Part shown: positions 47,728 to 58,536 of the stretch, piece by piece
Layout: every line of letters starts with the position of its first letter
Position numbering within the stretch: position 1 is the first letter of the stretch
Origin: Nemertoderma westbladi
Lineage: Eukaryota > Xenacoelomorpha > Nemertodermatida > Nemertodermatidae
Direction: 5' to 3'
Assembly (NCBI GenBank): GCA_032718475.1
Contig: JAUCBJ010007169.1
Location: 62,001 to 126,000 of the forward strand
DNA: 64,000 nt
The notes under the pieces: generated by a model
Database searches by the model: none
What the model was told of the DNA's origin: nothing
What the model saw: only the letters and a program-made list of their open reading frames with translations
Made by a program: the position numbers and the translations under genes

Positions 47728-48584
47728 CCTTTGTCATGTTCTATAAAACTTCAGAGCAAAATATTTAACTCTTGATTATTCGTCTACTTTGTTGGTATTT
47801 ATTAATCAGTATAACCAGTGCATGTCATATATAAAAGAGGTTTTGGATACCATGGAAATTTGAAGTAAAATGACAAAAATTCCTAGTTGAAAATTAGACA
47901 ATCTATCATATATTTATTTATTTATTAATCTATAGACGATTGATTGATAAGTAGAAAATTAATTAATCTTCTGCTAAATTAATCCCGTAGTATTTAATTG
48001 ACTAATTACTATGTCGTGTTAAATTTAAGGAAATATTTGATTGGTCAATTTAACGATAATATAAAGCTAATTAGAATCTATATTTATTATCAACTTATCA
48101 TTAACACTTGTTAGCTTTTAGCATTTGTTGAATATATCATATAAATATTAAAAAGCCATTAGCAGCAGGTGTTAGTAATAAATGGCATGGATTATTAATT
48201 GATCAGAACCGTGTAATGTTCCATGGCATGGTCGCAACTTGGAGTAACCTCATTCTAATAATAATTCACTGCCTCAACAATAAAAGTTGGAAATCGTTTT
48301 GAGTTTTATGCAACCCATTAAATATAACATCCCTTGCCTGGCCATTCATTACTCCGCCATTATTCATTATTAACCACATTATCTTCTGACAATTTAATAA
48401 AATTCTGTTTTCCCTAGCTTTCATGCTTCTTCCCTTTTTCTTTTGGTACAAAGATCACAGCTCTGGAAATCTTCCCTTTACAACATGCCGTTACTTACTT
48501 ATTACAATTTATGCTCGCTGTCCAGGTTGTGTAATTCACATAAGATTCGCCAAAAACTTAAGTTTAGACAATTTAGAGCAGCAG
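47728..48584. other. Gene-free intronic stretch
   Basis: Strongly AT-rich, no signature. Confidence 0.4.
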
Positions 48585-49020
48585 TATAAACATTACCCTT
48601 CCTATATGGGAGTCTATGCTGGGCTCTCACTGCCAAGGATTCCAAATCTCTGGATGGCACTTTCACATATTCACAAGAATGCTGTGTCGGGTTCACTGTG
48701 TCAAGTACAATTCATTCACATCACCAACCAGACACTATATAACATAGGAGATGTCCCATTGGTCCCACAACATTGAATATTGTTGCAGAATATTGTTTTT
48801 GCCATGAGGACCAGACTGTGCGCAATCTTAAAGTTTGGCGGGCCGGACTACCCATGATTTTCTTAAGACTCCTCTTAAAGGACACTGGCCTTGATAATCT
48901 CGCAAACGTCATGGGGGGCATTGAGTTGTGGAGGTATCTAGAGTTACGGAATAGCATTCTTAATGCACGCTACATTATGCAAGCCAATTGTAGATTCATG
49001 GTGGTGGCACAATTTTTTTT
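48585..49020 (+). pseudogene. LINE family 2, 3' end
   Basis: Plus-strand codons near 48605-48680 read 'YGSLCWALTAKDSKSLDGT', matching the minus-strand copy at 27.6 kb; further on 'NQTLYNIGDVPL' (about 48725) and the family tail 'GPDCAQS' in shifted frames. It ends in a T-run at 49012-49019 after the shared 'gtagattcatggtggtggc' 3' block. 5'-truncated and frameshifted. Confidence 0.75.
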
Positions 49021-49049
49021 GTTAAACCATCATAGCATCTCTATGTGGA

Positions 49050-50780
49050 GCTGATTGCAGATAGATAGTCTTTATTGCTATAAATATAAACATAATTAGA
49101 ATGGCAGCCAGCTATATTTAAACAACTCTGCCTTTTCAACAAGTTAAAAATCCTGTCCCTGGTAGTATATAATGGAATGTTACAGAGGGTTGATGCCACT
49201 CAATTATATAAGCATTGAGGTGCTCAGCAAATATGGTGCAACACAAGGCGACCTGCAAATATCATTACCTCACCAGGGCCGGTCAGGGACAATGGGCTAG
49301 AACATCCCCAAACTTGGAAAATGTATGTCTGAACAAACGATTTGGCTCTACTTAGTTTCTGGGTCTTCCGTCATTACACCATAACACCGACCATTAGATG
49401 TCAACAATTTATTTAATAACGCTATAATGTAATGATAAATATGGAATGGCCATTAGAACATTATCCACAAAAAGAATACCATCAGTTCAATGAATAGAAG
49501 AATATATTTATAATGTTAATTGTTGATATTTCTAATATACTACTATTATTTAAATTTAGTCCAACTCCGCTTGCCTCTCAAAGAAAACCCCAATCGATAT
49601 TCTTAAACATAAACCTGCTAAAACTCTACATTCATGATTCACTGATATATTGATTAGTATACACTTACCAGACATTGCTTTATGTATTTAACATGTGGCA
49701 ATTCCATTGTTAAATAAATTCCCTGGAAATAGTAACATAACCCGCAGTGAAATTTGCTATTACCATAAAATATGACTTTGCAAAGTCAAGTTGTGACATC
49801 AATTTGTATTTTATGTAATTAGGGCTCAATTGAATGAATAATTACCAATAACTTTTTAAGAATAAGAATAATATAGATAATGCATATCAACATTCTAAAA
49901 TTCACAAAATTCAATCATTCAAGCCGAATCATATTATTTCAGAAGTAATAATTAATATAAATTTTATTTTGTATTTATGATCTATTAATAACTATTAATT
50001 ACAAATAGTTCCGAAGTAGTTTTTGCGGATGGTGGGTTGGGTATTTCTTAATTAATAATTAATTCCTCAATTAATTTATTGTTAATAATTTAACATTGAG
50101 ACGAGCAAAACACATGATAATAATTACCGAGAAGGGATTTGAGACCCCCACAACTCCCCCACACCCCTATCTTGGTGTATAAAACCTTCGAATCAAATTT
50201 CTGAGACCAAAAGATTTTCACTTGTTGAAACCAAATAAAACACCAAATTATTGTATTATGATAAATGTGTCTACAACATTAAATAATTTGCTGCATAAAA
50301 TAATATTCCCAGGCGTATTATTGAAAGTATACTATAAAGCAAGGTTAACAGTGAACTAACTGTACACATCAGATTTGTGATGCACGATTGGGCATACATT
50401 TTCCAATTTAAAGATTTAATGAGAATGTGGTATTTAATGCTAAAGCCAAGGTATTTACCTCATACCAGATTTAAATGCAATTTACACTTTTTTTTATAAC
50501 AACAATGTTTATAAGAACATGAGTCTCAAATTTTGAGGAAAAATTAAGAACATTCTGTCGGGGCTCATTATAACTGAAAACGTAATGGGAACGTGGTATT
50601 AATTGACTTGCTAAAAAGTCTGGACTACACTATTCCAAGCTTTGCTGATCCCTATATGGAATCCTAACATACTAATATGCATTTGACATCTCAAAAAAAT
50701 TAAAACAATTTTCTAATACTAGAATTATAATTAGTATACCTATAATTTTTAATCTAACACCAATATCTAACTTATCCTTC
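49050..50780. other. Gene-free 3' part of the receptor intron
   Basis: AT-rich, no repeat family or coding signature recognised up to the branch/acceptor region of exon 2. Confidence 0.4.
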
Positions 50781-50788
50781 TGCATTAG

Positions 50789-51554
50789 ATATATGGCTGT
50801 CGTCTGGGCGGTGAAGTCCATGGGTTATCGGACCGTGAGGTATGCTCGCTATGCTGTTTTCGCCGTCTGGGCCGTGATGCTTCTAGTCAACTCCCCTCTA
50901 ATCCTATGGTCTGTGGTGGGTGGGAATACATGTAACATATCTTGGACTGGAAACCGTTTCCCTATATTTGTTGGATTTTTTACGTTTTGGTCGTTTCTTG
51001 GTCCTCTAATAATTATGATCGTTTTGTACATCGGATTGCTTCGACGGCTCTGGGGATCTTGCCCAGGCAGAGGCACCAGTGCCGAATCAATCCGAGGTAA
51101 AAGAAGAGTAACTAAAATGGTAGTTATGGTAGTTATTGCTTTCGCAGTTTGCTGTCTGCCTTTAAATATCAACCTTGTCTACACAGCTTTCTTCATACAA
51201 TATTCCGCTAGTAAGAACGTTAACCTGCTCCTATTTATTTTTCTTTCAAATCTTATCCTGTATATCCATGTCTGTATTAATCCTATAATTTACGCCTTTA
51301 TGTCAGATAACTTTCAACGTGGTTTACTGAAAATTTTCCCGTGTCTCGGTTGTATAATAAGAGCCCATTTGGTAGCTGCTTATCATGAAAAGAAGAAGAC
51401 AAGTAGTCGACGCTTATCCGAGCAGCAACGACAGATAGCCAATGAAGGAACGACATTATTTATATTAAATGAGAATGTTGGTGATGATAAAAAGGCGATT
51501 CCCACAACAGGACAGAAAAGACCACATTTGGAACAAGAAACGACATTGTGTTAA
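50789..51554 (+). CDS. Galanin/allatostatin-A-type GPCR, coding exon 2
   Basis: Encodes the rest of the receptor from Arg122/Tyr123. ICL2 has 'SMGYRTVRYARYA', close to the 'SMS.RTERNA' pattern of allatostatin-A receptors. TM4 has Trp149; the ECL2 Cys170 pairs with Cys97, and Asn171 sits in an N-I-S sequon. TM5 (about 178-205) has Pro193; ICL3 is short and basic. TM6 reads 'FAVCCLPLNINLVYTAF': the family CWxP is CCLP here, so the toggle Trp is Cys243. TM7 ends in the NPxxY motif as NPIIY (285-289) followed by 'SDNFQRG', and Cys306/Cys309 could be palmitoylated. The C-tail is Ser/Thr-rich and ends ETTLC. As a Gq/Gi-coupled neuropeptide receptor it would act at the plasma membrane; ligand and coupling are inferred from family only. 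Confidence 0.92.
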
Positions 51555-52439
51555 TTACAGGAATGAAGATGATGTAACTCTTCTACATCTAAAAATGGAA
51601 AGCTAAATAATAATAACAAATAGCTGTTTTACTGATAAATGGTAAATGGTCATATATATATTTTGTGTCAAAAACAATTATTGTTAGCCTTAGATTTTGT
51701 CGTTCATGTCTTTATCAGCTATGTTATTGGTATGGAACAGTACGAAACCCCCTTTTTATTAATGTATTTTCATTCCTTCTTCAATAAGTATAGAATCTAG
51801 ATACATATATTAGTTGTTATTCTTTCCTCGGCTATCGTGAATGTGCTATCGTGTATTTGTGGCGCTTTTTGTTAATGTAAAAAATTACATTTGTTGACAC
51901 TTATTTATTTATTAATTTATATCAAAAATAGCATATGGACGAAATGTCCTGCATTACATTGTTGTCAATTTGAATTTCAGATGTTTCTACAAATTATTAT
52001 ACTTACTTTTTAACGTTTCAATTTCACATAATTCCAATTTAAAAATTAAAATTAATGTGGAAGGAGAATAAAAATGCTTGCCATGCCCATAGGGTATCAA
52101 GAAAATAATAGAAGTGCAATTAGTAGTAATGCTAGGCTTATTCTTGAAACGCTTACTTTATAAACAATGATTTTACATTTAGATAAGCTTGGAGTAAAAA
52201 ATAAACCACAATTTTTATCTCTCTTTTTCTAACATTTATCTTAATTAATTAAATCAAGATTTGATTTGAATTTACCTATCACGAAATTTAGTGATATTTA
52301 ATAAAATAGATATCGTTTGTTTTCATGTCAAATATCACAAATTAATAATAAAAATTACCACAATGTTGACATATTAAGCTAGCAAATCAAAGCAATGAAA
52401 CAGACGGCGGAAGCTGGAGGTGAAGGTTCCTCTTACGAT
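51555..52439 (+). other. Receptor 3' UTR and downstream
   Basis: No further coding. Candidate AATAAA signals lie at 52067-52072, 52200-52205 and 52300-52305; I cannot choose between them. Confidence 0.4.
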
Positions 52440-52522
52440 ATCTGCTACCCGAATGTTGGGGTGTAGGCTCAACTCCATTCCCAAGTTTTGCTCCCAGTCA
52501 ACCAACTGAGCTAATCCCGCCA
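52440..52522 (-). repeat. tRNA-like SINE head (minus strand)
   Basis: On the minus strand an excellent A box, 'tagctcagttggttgac', is followed about 35 bp later by a degenerate B box, 'gagttgagcctacacc'. The 5' half looks like a class I tRNA start ('gcgggattagctcag'), but the 3' acceptor does not pair, so it is SINE- or pseudo-tRNA-like. Confidence 0.6.
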
Positions 52523-53214
52523 TACGATGACATAATACAGCGATATAAATGCAAACATTTATATTGCATGGGGCGGGAACTTCACAACATAGGAAAACGA
52601 ATCCAATACATTGCTATGCGTGATGAAATAAAGACATTAATTTACAGATAATAACAGCAAATATCACAACGTTTACAGAAAATAAATTCAAGCTCTGAAT
52701 CTATTTATAATGTAAATTAAACGAATTATCAATCAATGAAATAAATCCAGATAGTGTGGGCGCTTAGTCCATCGACTTGGAAGTTATTAAAATTCAAAAT
52801 TATTAATTCATAATTTTATAATCCCAAAGGTCACCAGTTACACACACTTCAGCGCAGGTACTTTGCTTCAGTAGCACTTATTATGGTTTCGGAGCTAATC
52901 GTTTTAATGAGATCTAAAAAACCAATCTACAATATCTATATTTATATACATAATTTTGATAAATTAAATTAAATAGATTTAACTCCTATATAAATTTGGT
53001 TCTGATATCACCGATGGGTTGAAACAACCAGTACTAGTACCACAACTTCAAAAATATTTTTGTAAAAATGTGATGAAGTTTTACAAAATATGTGTAGGCT
53101 GGGGAATTATCGGGGAACATTTCAAAACAATTAAATATTACTAATTTATCTATGCATGCTAATTTTCATAAAGTGTAACAGTCCTTACGGAGCCCCTATA
53201 AAAAGAAAAAATTG

Positions 53215-53345
53215 TCTGCTAAGTCGTGGAAATGACTTACTAACTCGTGTGAACGACTTACCAACTTAGTACGACAGTACGAAGACAGTACACGAGTAGT
53301 AGTTAGAACGACTTAGTAAGGCTTGCGAACGACTTACTATCTCAA
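53215..53345 (-). repeat. Diverged 21-bp satellite units in inverted orientation
   Basis: Four or five units of the type 'ctaagtcgtggaaatgactta' and 'ctaactcgtgtgaacgactta' are the reverse complement of the main satellite unit with several substitutions. They lie 170 bp before the main array. Confidence 0.7.
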
Positions 53346-53384
53346 TTCAGATTGGCTAGATATGACGTCTTGACATAAATAATA

Positions 53385-53517
53385 TTGTGGGGCGAGCCTT
53401 AGCATTCAGTTTAATACAAGGTCAAATCTTCGTTGTCCATGTCTGTCTGTCAAGTGCTTCAGTTTTGTTTGTCTGTCTGGCTCATTGTTTGGACACTAAT
53501 ATCTCAGCCACGGCTCG
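53385..53517 (-). repeat. Dispersed repeat E, copy 3, adjoining the satellite
   Basis: Begins 'gtggggcgagccttagcat' and continues to 'catgtctgtctgtc', the reverse complement order of 34835-35130. The main satellite starts inside its continuation at about 53518. Confidence 0.5.
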
Positions 53518-55935
53518 GTCACACGACTTGTATGTCATTCGCACGACTTAGTTTGTCATTCGCACGACATATTATGTCATTCGCACGACATAGTATGTCA
53601 TCCGCACGACTTAGTTTGTCATTCGCACGACTTAGTATGTCATTCGCACAACTTAGTATGTGATTCGCACGACTTAGTTTGTCATTCACACGACTTGTAT
53701 GTCATTCGTACGACTTAGTATATTATTCGCACGACGTAGTATGTCATTCGCACGACTTAGTATATCATTCGCACGACTTAGTTTGTCATTCACACGACTT
53801 GTATGTCATTCGCACGAGTTAGTTTGTCATTTACACGACATATTATGTCATTCGCACGACATAGTATGTTATTCGCACGACTTAGTTTGTCATTCGCACG
53901 ACATAGTATGTTATTCGCACGACTTAGTTTGTCATTCGCACAACTAAGTTTGTCATTCGCACGACATATTATGTCATTCGCACGACTTAGTATGTCATTC
54001 GCACGACATATTATGTCATTCGCACGACTTAGTATGTCATTCGCACGACTTAGTATGTCATTCGCACGACTTAGTATGTCATTCGCACAACTTAGTTTGT
54101 CTTTTGCACGACATATTATGTCATTCGCATGCCTTAGTATGTCATTCGCACAACTTAGTTTGTCATTCGCAAGACATATTATGTCATTCGCACGACTTAG
54201 TATGTCATTCGCACGACATAGTATGTCATTCGCACAACTTAGTTTGTCATTCGCAAGACATATTATGTCATTCGCACGACTTAGTATGTCATTCGCACGA
54301 CTTAGTATGTCATTCGCACCACTTAGTTTGTCATTCGCAAGACATATTATGTCATTCGCACGACTTAGTATGTCATTCGCACGACTTAGTATGTCATTCG
54401 CACGACTTAGTATGTCATTCGCACAACTTAGTTTGTCTTTTGCACGACATATTATGTCATTCGCATGCCTTAGTATGTCATTCGCACAACTTAGTTTGTC
54501 ATTCGCAAGACATATTATGTCATTCGCACGACTTAGTATGTCATTCGCACGACATAGTATGTCATTCGCACAACTTAGTTTGTCATTCGCAAGACATATT
54601 ATGTCATTCGCACGACTTAGTATGTCATTCGCACGACTTAGTATGTCATTCGCACGACATAGTATGTCATTCGCACAACTTAGTTTGTCATTCGCAAGAC
54701 ATATTATGTAATTCGCACGACTTAGTATGTCATTCGCACGACATAGTATGTCATTCGCACAACTTAGTTTGTCTTTTGCACGACATAGTATGTCATTCGC
54801 ACGACTTAGTTTGTCATTCGCACGACTTCGTTTGTCATTCGCACGACATATTATGTCATTCACACGACTTTGTATGTCATTCGCACAACTTAGTTTGTCA
54901 TTCGCAAGACATATTATGTAATTCGCACGACTTAGTATGTCATTCGCACGACATAGTATGTCATTCGCACAACTTAGTTTGTCATTCGCAAGACATATTA
55001 TGTCATTCGCACGACTTAGTATGTCATTCGCACCACTTAGTTTGTCATTCGCAAGACATATTATGTCTTTCGGATGCCTTAGTATGTCATTCGCACAACT
55101 TAGTTTGTCATTCGCAAGACATATTATGTAATTCGCACGACTTAGTATGTCATTCGCACGACATAGTATGTCATTCGCACAAATTAGTTTGTCTTTTGCA
55201 CGACATAGTATGTCATTCGCACGACTTAGTTTGTCATTCGCACGACTTAGTTTGTCATTCGCACGACATATTATGTCATTCACACGACTTAGTATGTCAT
55301 TCGCACAACATATTATGTCATTCGCATGCCTTAGTATGTCATTTGCACAACTTAGTTTGTCATTCGCAAGACATATTATGTCATTCGCACGACTTAGTTT
55401 GTCATATGCACGACTTAGTTTGTCATTCGCAATACATATTATGTCAAACTCACGACATATATCATTCGCACGACATATTATGTAATTCGCACGACTTAGT
55501 ATGTCATTCGCACGACATAGTTTGTCATTTGCACGACTTAGTTTGTCATTCGCACGACATATTATGTAATTCGCACGACTTAGTATGTCATTCGCACGAC
55601 ATAGTTTGTCATTTGCACGACTTAGTTTGTCATTCGCACGACATATTATGTCATTCGCACGACTTAGTTTGTCATTCGCACGACTTAGTTTGTCATTCGC
55701 AAGACATATTATGTCATTCGCACGACTTAGTATATCATTCGCACGACATAGTATGTCATTCGCACGACTTAGCATGTCATTCGCACGACATATTGTCATT
55801 CGCACGACTTAGTATGTCATTTGCACAACTTAGTTTGTCATTCGCAAGACATATTATGTCATTCGCACGACTTAGTATGTCATTCGCATGACTTACTTTG
55901 TCATTCGCAAGACATATTATGTCATTCGCACGAGG
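53518..55935. repeat. 21-bp satellite array, about 115 units, with higher-order repeats
   Basis: Unit 'atgtcattcgcacgactta' plus 'gt' (21 bp) with a limited set of variants (cttagta, cttagtt, catatta, catagta; cgcacg, cgcaca, cgcaag). A rare variant, 'cttttgcacgac', marks blocks at 54101, 54437, 54773 and 55193: spacing 336, 336 and 420 bp, i.e. 16, 16 and 20 units, with near-identical variant order inside blocks. Because the unit is a multiple of three and lacks stops, six frames stay open, giving frames of up to 671 codons on the minus strand and 595 on the plus strand; these are not genes. Confidence 0.96.
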
Positions 55936-56134
55936 ATAAGTTAAGTAGGATATTGAAACATTTTTGCGTGGTCCAGTGCATATAAATATCGTGCACGTTT
56001 AAAGGTTGACGCAAAGGTTGGAATACCGACACAGGTTGTGGCGTGACCCTTGTCTGATGCATGGCCGATACACCAAAGGAAGAGGCACGTAGGCGTAGCT
56101 CTCCAACAGTTTGCGAACAGTTTCTGTACTAGTA

Positions 56135-57331
56135 TGCATTATACTGGTTTATGAGGGTCCTGAATCCGATGGAAGATGGAATCAACAAAAAGTGAAAAAA
56201 GTTCTTAATTTAAATGCCTTTAAGATCAAATTCTAGAAAAATGATGACAAGGCAAAGGATTTTTACGAGGATTTTGATTTATTTAGTAGAAGGAATCCTC
56301 CCAAGGTCACTGAATCGATTTGATGGTGGGAAATATTTTGCAAATATAAATCTATAGGAGGGGTGTGTGTGAATCGTTTTTGGGGAAACAATCATCATCC
56401 GCGTTTTCGTCGTTAGAAACCATAGGAATTTATTTTCGCCATTCATTTTGTTTGGGATTACTCTTAGCAAATCAAGAAAATTCGCAAATAGTGAAGAAAA
56501 TCATCATAACATTTAAGATAAAAAATTTATTAATTTTTAAATTCTGTGCTGTGCAGAAAAGAACGATGCGGGTATTTACTAAAATAAATTTTGGGACACT
56601 ACATTACTTCTTCGATTTTTACAGCAATTATTTTGCAATGTTAATATGTTAATAGTGTTTAGATTTACTGTTATTTATTTTTACTACCTTTCTTTATGAG
56701 TGTCACTTCAGTAAAAATTATTAGTATTCCAAGAAGTTACATTATGTGTCGCAGTGTCCAAGTGGATACGGCGCCTGAACTGCTTACACAATAGTGTTTG
56801 GTGGCGCAGGTTCGAATCCGACAAAAGGCTGTAGAAATCTAAAGGCTGTAGGAGTATTAGAAATGTATCAATCAGCGCCCAGAAAACATGAAAATGTGAA
56901 TTTATAGCATCGTAGAAGTGAATTAAAAAATTTGTGTTCAAACTGAAAAGGGCTTGTTACTTGTTTTTTTTTAATTTTTGCCTTCATAGAGGACTAAAAC
57001 AGCCATTTATAGTAATCAGATCATTTTTAATTATTTACCACTGCATTCTGCGCCCGAAAAACTGTATTGAAAAAGATTAGCTGAAAATTGTAAGTTTCAA
57101 AATTTTTGAAAATTGTTCACTTACTTGAAATATTGATGCTGCAAAATTTGAAATTTTGGTGTAGTACAATCGAATTTTTTTTTTCAGTCGGAATCAGACT
57201 AGTGAAATCTACGTACAAACAAAAATTAGACGTTAAATATGAAGATTTTAGAGAGGTGGGGGGGGGGGGGGGGGTGGGGGGTAAAAATGACAACATTTTG
57301 TATAACATTTTTTAGCCCGGTACTAATATGG
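56135..57331 (-). mobile_element. piggyBac-type MITE family, inverted copy with an internal insertion
   Basis: 56140-56190 is the reverse complement of about 9765-9815, and 56855-57331 that of 9181-9640. The terminus 'cccggtactaatatgg' is followed by TTAA at 57332-57335. A 17-G run sits at 57258-57274, where the complete copy has its C/G block. About 650 bp (56195-56850) with no counterpart in the family, including a tRNA-like head, interrupt it. Confidence 0.75.
56752..56830 (+). repeat. Class II (Leu/Ser-like) tRNA-derived SINE head
   Basis: Contains an A-box-like 'tgtccaagtggatacggcgc', a long variable region and a perfect B box 'caggttcgaatccgac'. The 'aagtgg...ggcgcctga' layout is that of Leu-type tRNAs, but the acceptor ends do not pair and the flanks belong to an interrupted MITE, so it marks a SINE insertion. 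Confidence 0.65.
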
Positions 57332-57335
57332 TTAA

Positions 57336-58028
57336 TTAAAGCATAATTAAAAAATCAATCGATGTCTGTAACCCACTCAGGGATCAGATGACAGCAGTTA
57401 TCAGTAGATGTAAGCCTAACCAATGCTTTCTAATAACGTTAAAGATGAAGTAAACTGCCCAAAATGGAAAAGCGCAGTCAATGTGTTATTTATTGTGTGA
57501 AATCACAGCGCGATCAGCAGTAGAGAAGTACAAACAAGAACTTGAAACCTAACCTAAGTACCTAGTTTGAGCTCCAATGGATTCGGTATATATTTTTGTG
57601 CTATTGCGTGATTATTGAACAACATATAATGCAGTTAAATATCCTACAAATGTATACACTACGTATACATTTTTAGGGTATAACAGTTTTCAAATTGAAT
57701 GCTGCATTCAAAAAATATCGTACGTTTTTGAAAAAAAAATTCATTTTTTTTAAAAAAAAACTGCCGATTTTTCAGAAAAGTAGCTATAAATAATTTTAAA
57801 ATCATTGTATGATAAAGATTTTAGTTACACATTTGTAGGACATGATATAGATCATCTCTGCTAAATTACATCAAATTTCATAAAGCCAATCTTGAGAAAA
57901 AGGTACATGAGTTTTTGAAATTTCGAAAAATTCCAATTAGAGAAGAACTGACTTTCATGAGAGGAACCATTTCCATATTTAATATACTGCGAGAGCATAG
58001 CTGAAATTCGTAAAATTAAAAAAATTAT
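57336..58028. other. Gene-free stretch
   Basis: A-rich and T-rich runs; no coding signature. Confidence 0.4.
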
Positions 58029-58325
58029 GTTGGTTGTATGGGAAAATGAAGTTATATAAATTTGTAGAGAGTCATTGACTTAGTCGAGGTGTTATTTAAC
58101 TTATTAAATTTATTTATAACTAATATAGTTATAATTAATTAGGTAATAAATTACTCTATTTAAGGAAACTGCATGTTGTGTTGGAAAATGATGAAATTTA
58201 AAGTTGTAGGGAATCATTGATTTAGTCGAGTGGTTATATACAATTTTTAATTTATTTATAACTAATATACTGTAGTTATAATTAATTCGATATTAAATTT
58301 TGCTATATAATAATTTAAATTATAT
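58029..58325. repeat. Two-copy tandem duplication, about 145-bp period
   Basis: Shared landmarks: 'gggaaaatgaagttatata' against 'tggaaaatgatgaaattta', 'tcattgacttagtcga' against 'tcattgatttagtcga', and 'tttatttataactaatata' in both. Confidence 0.8.
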
Positions 58326-58536
58326 TTGCTGATATATAATTCCTGTACACAAGCGAACTTGATAAAAATTTGTCTAAAAATTAGAAAAAATTAAATTTTC
58401 CAAATTTTTGGTATATTTACATTTATTTATTTTCATTTATTTATATTTACATTTATTCATATAAATACAATAATGAAGCAAATAATTTCCAGTTAGTTTA
58501 GGCAAATAATTTCCAATTAGTTATTTATGCAAATTG

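Larger units (their letters stand above)
32195..50788 (+). other. Receptor intron, 18.6 kb, filled with mobile elements
   Basis: GT donor at 32195, AG acceptor at 50787-50788, preceded by a pyrimidine-containing stretch ('cttatccttctgcattag'). The intron holds two foldback copies, the inverted-repeat element with a nuclease-like gene, a SINE, a second broken transposon gene, a MITE-like repeat and a LINE 3' end. I see no additional receptor exon; the exon junction restores an uninterrupted seven-helix protein. Confidence 0.88.

Noticed and set aside
53790-55891. Open frames of 671 codons (minus strand) and 595 and 302 codons (plus strand) with seven-residue periodic peptides
   Set aside because: They are products of a 21-bp satellite that has no stop in most frames; all frames on both strands are open and the peptide changes frame with every indel.
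53518-55935. CRISPR-like array
   Set aside because: Units are contiguous with no unique spacers, and the genome is eukaryotic; it is a satellite.
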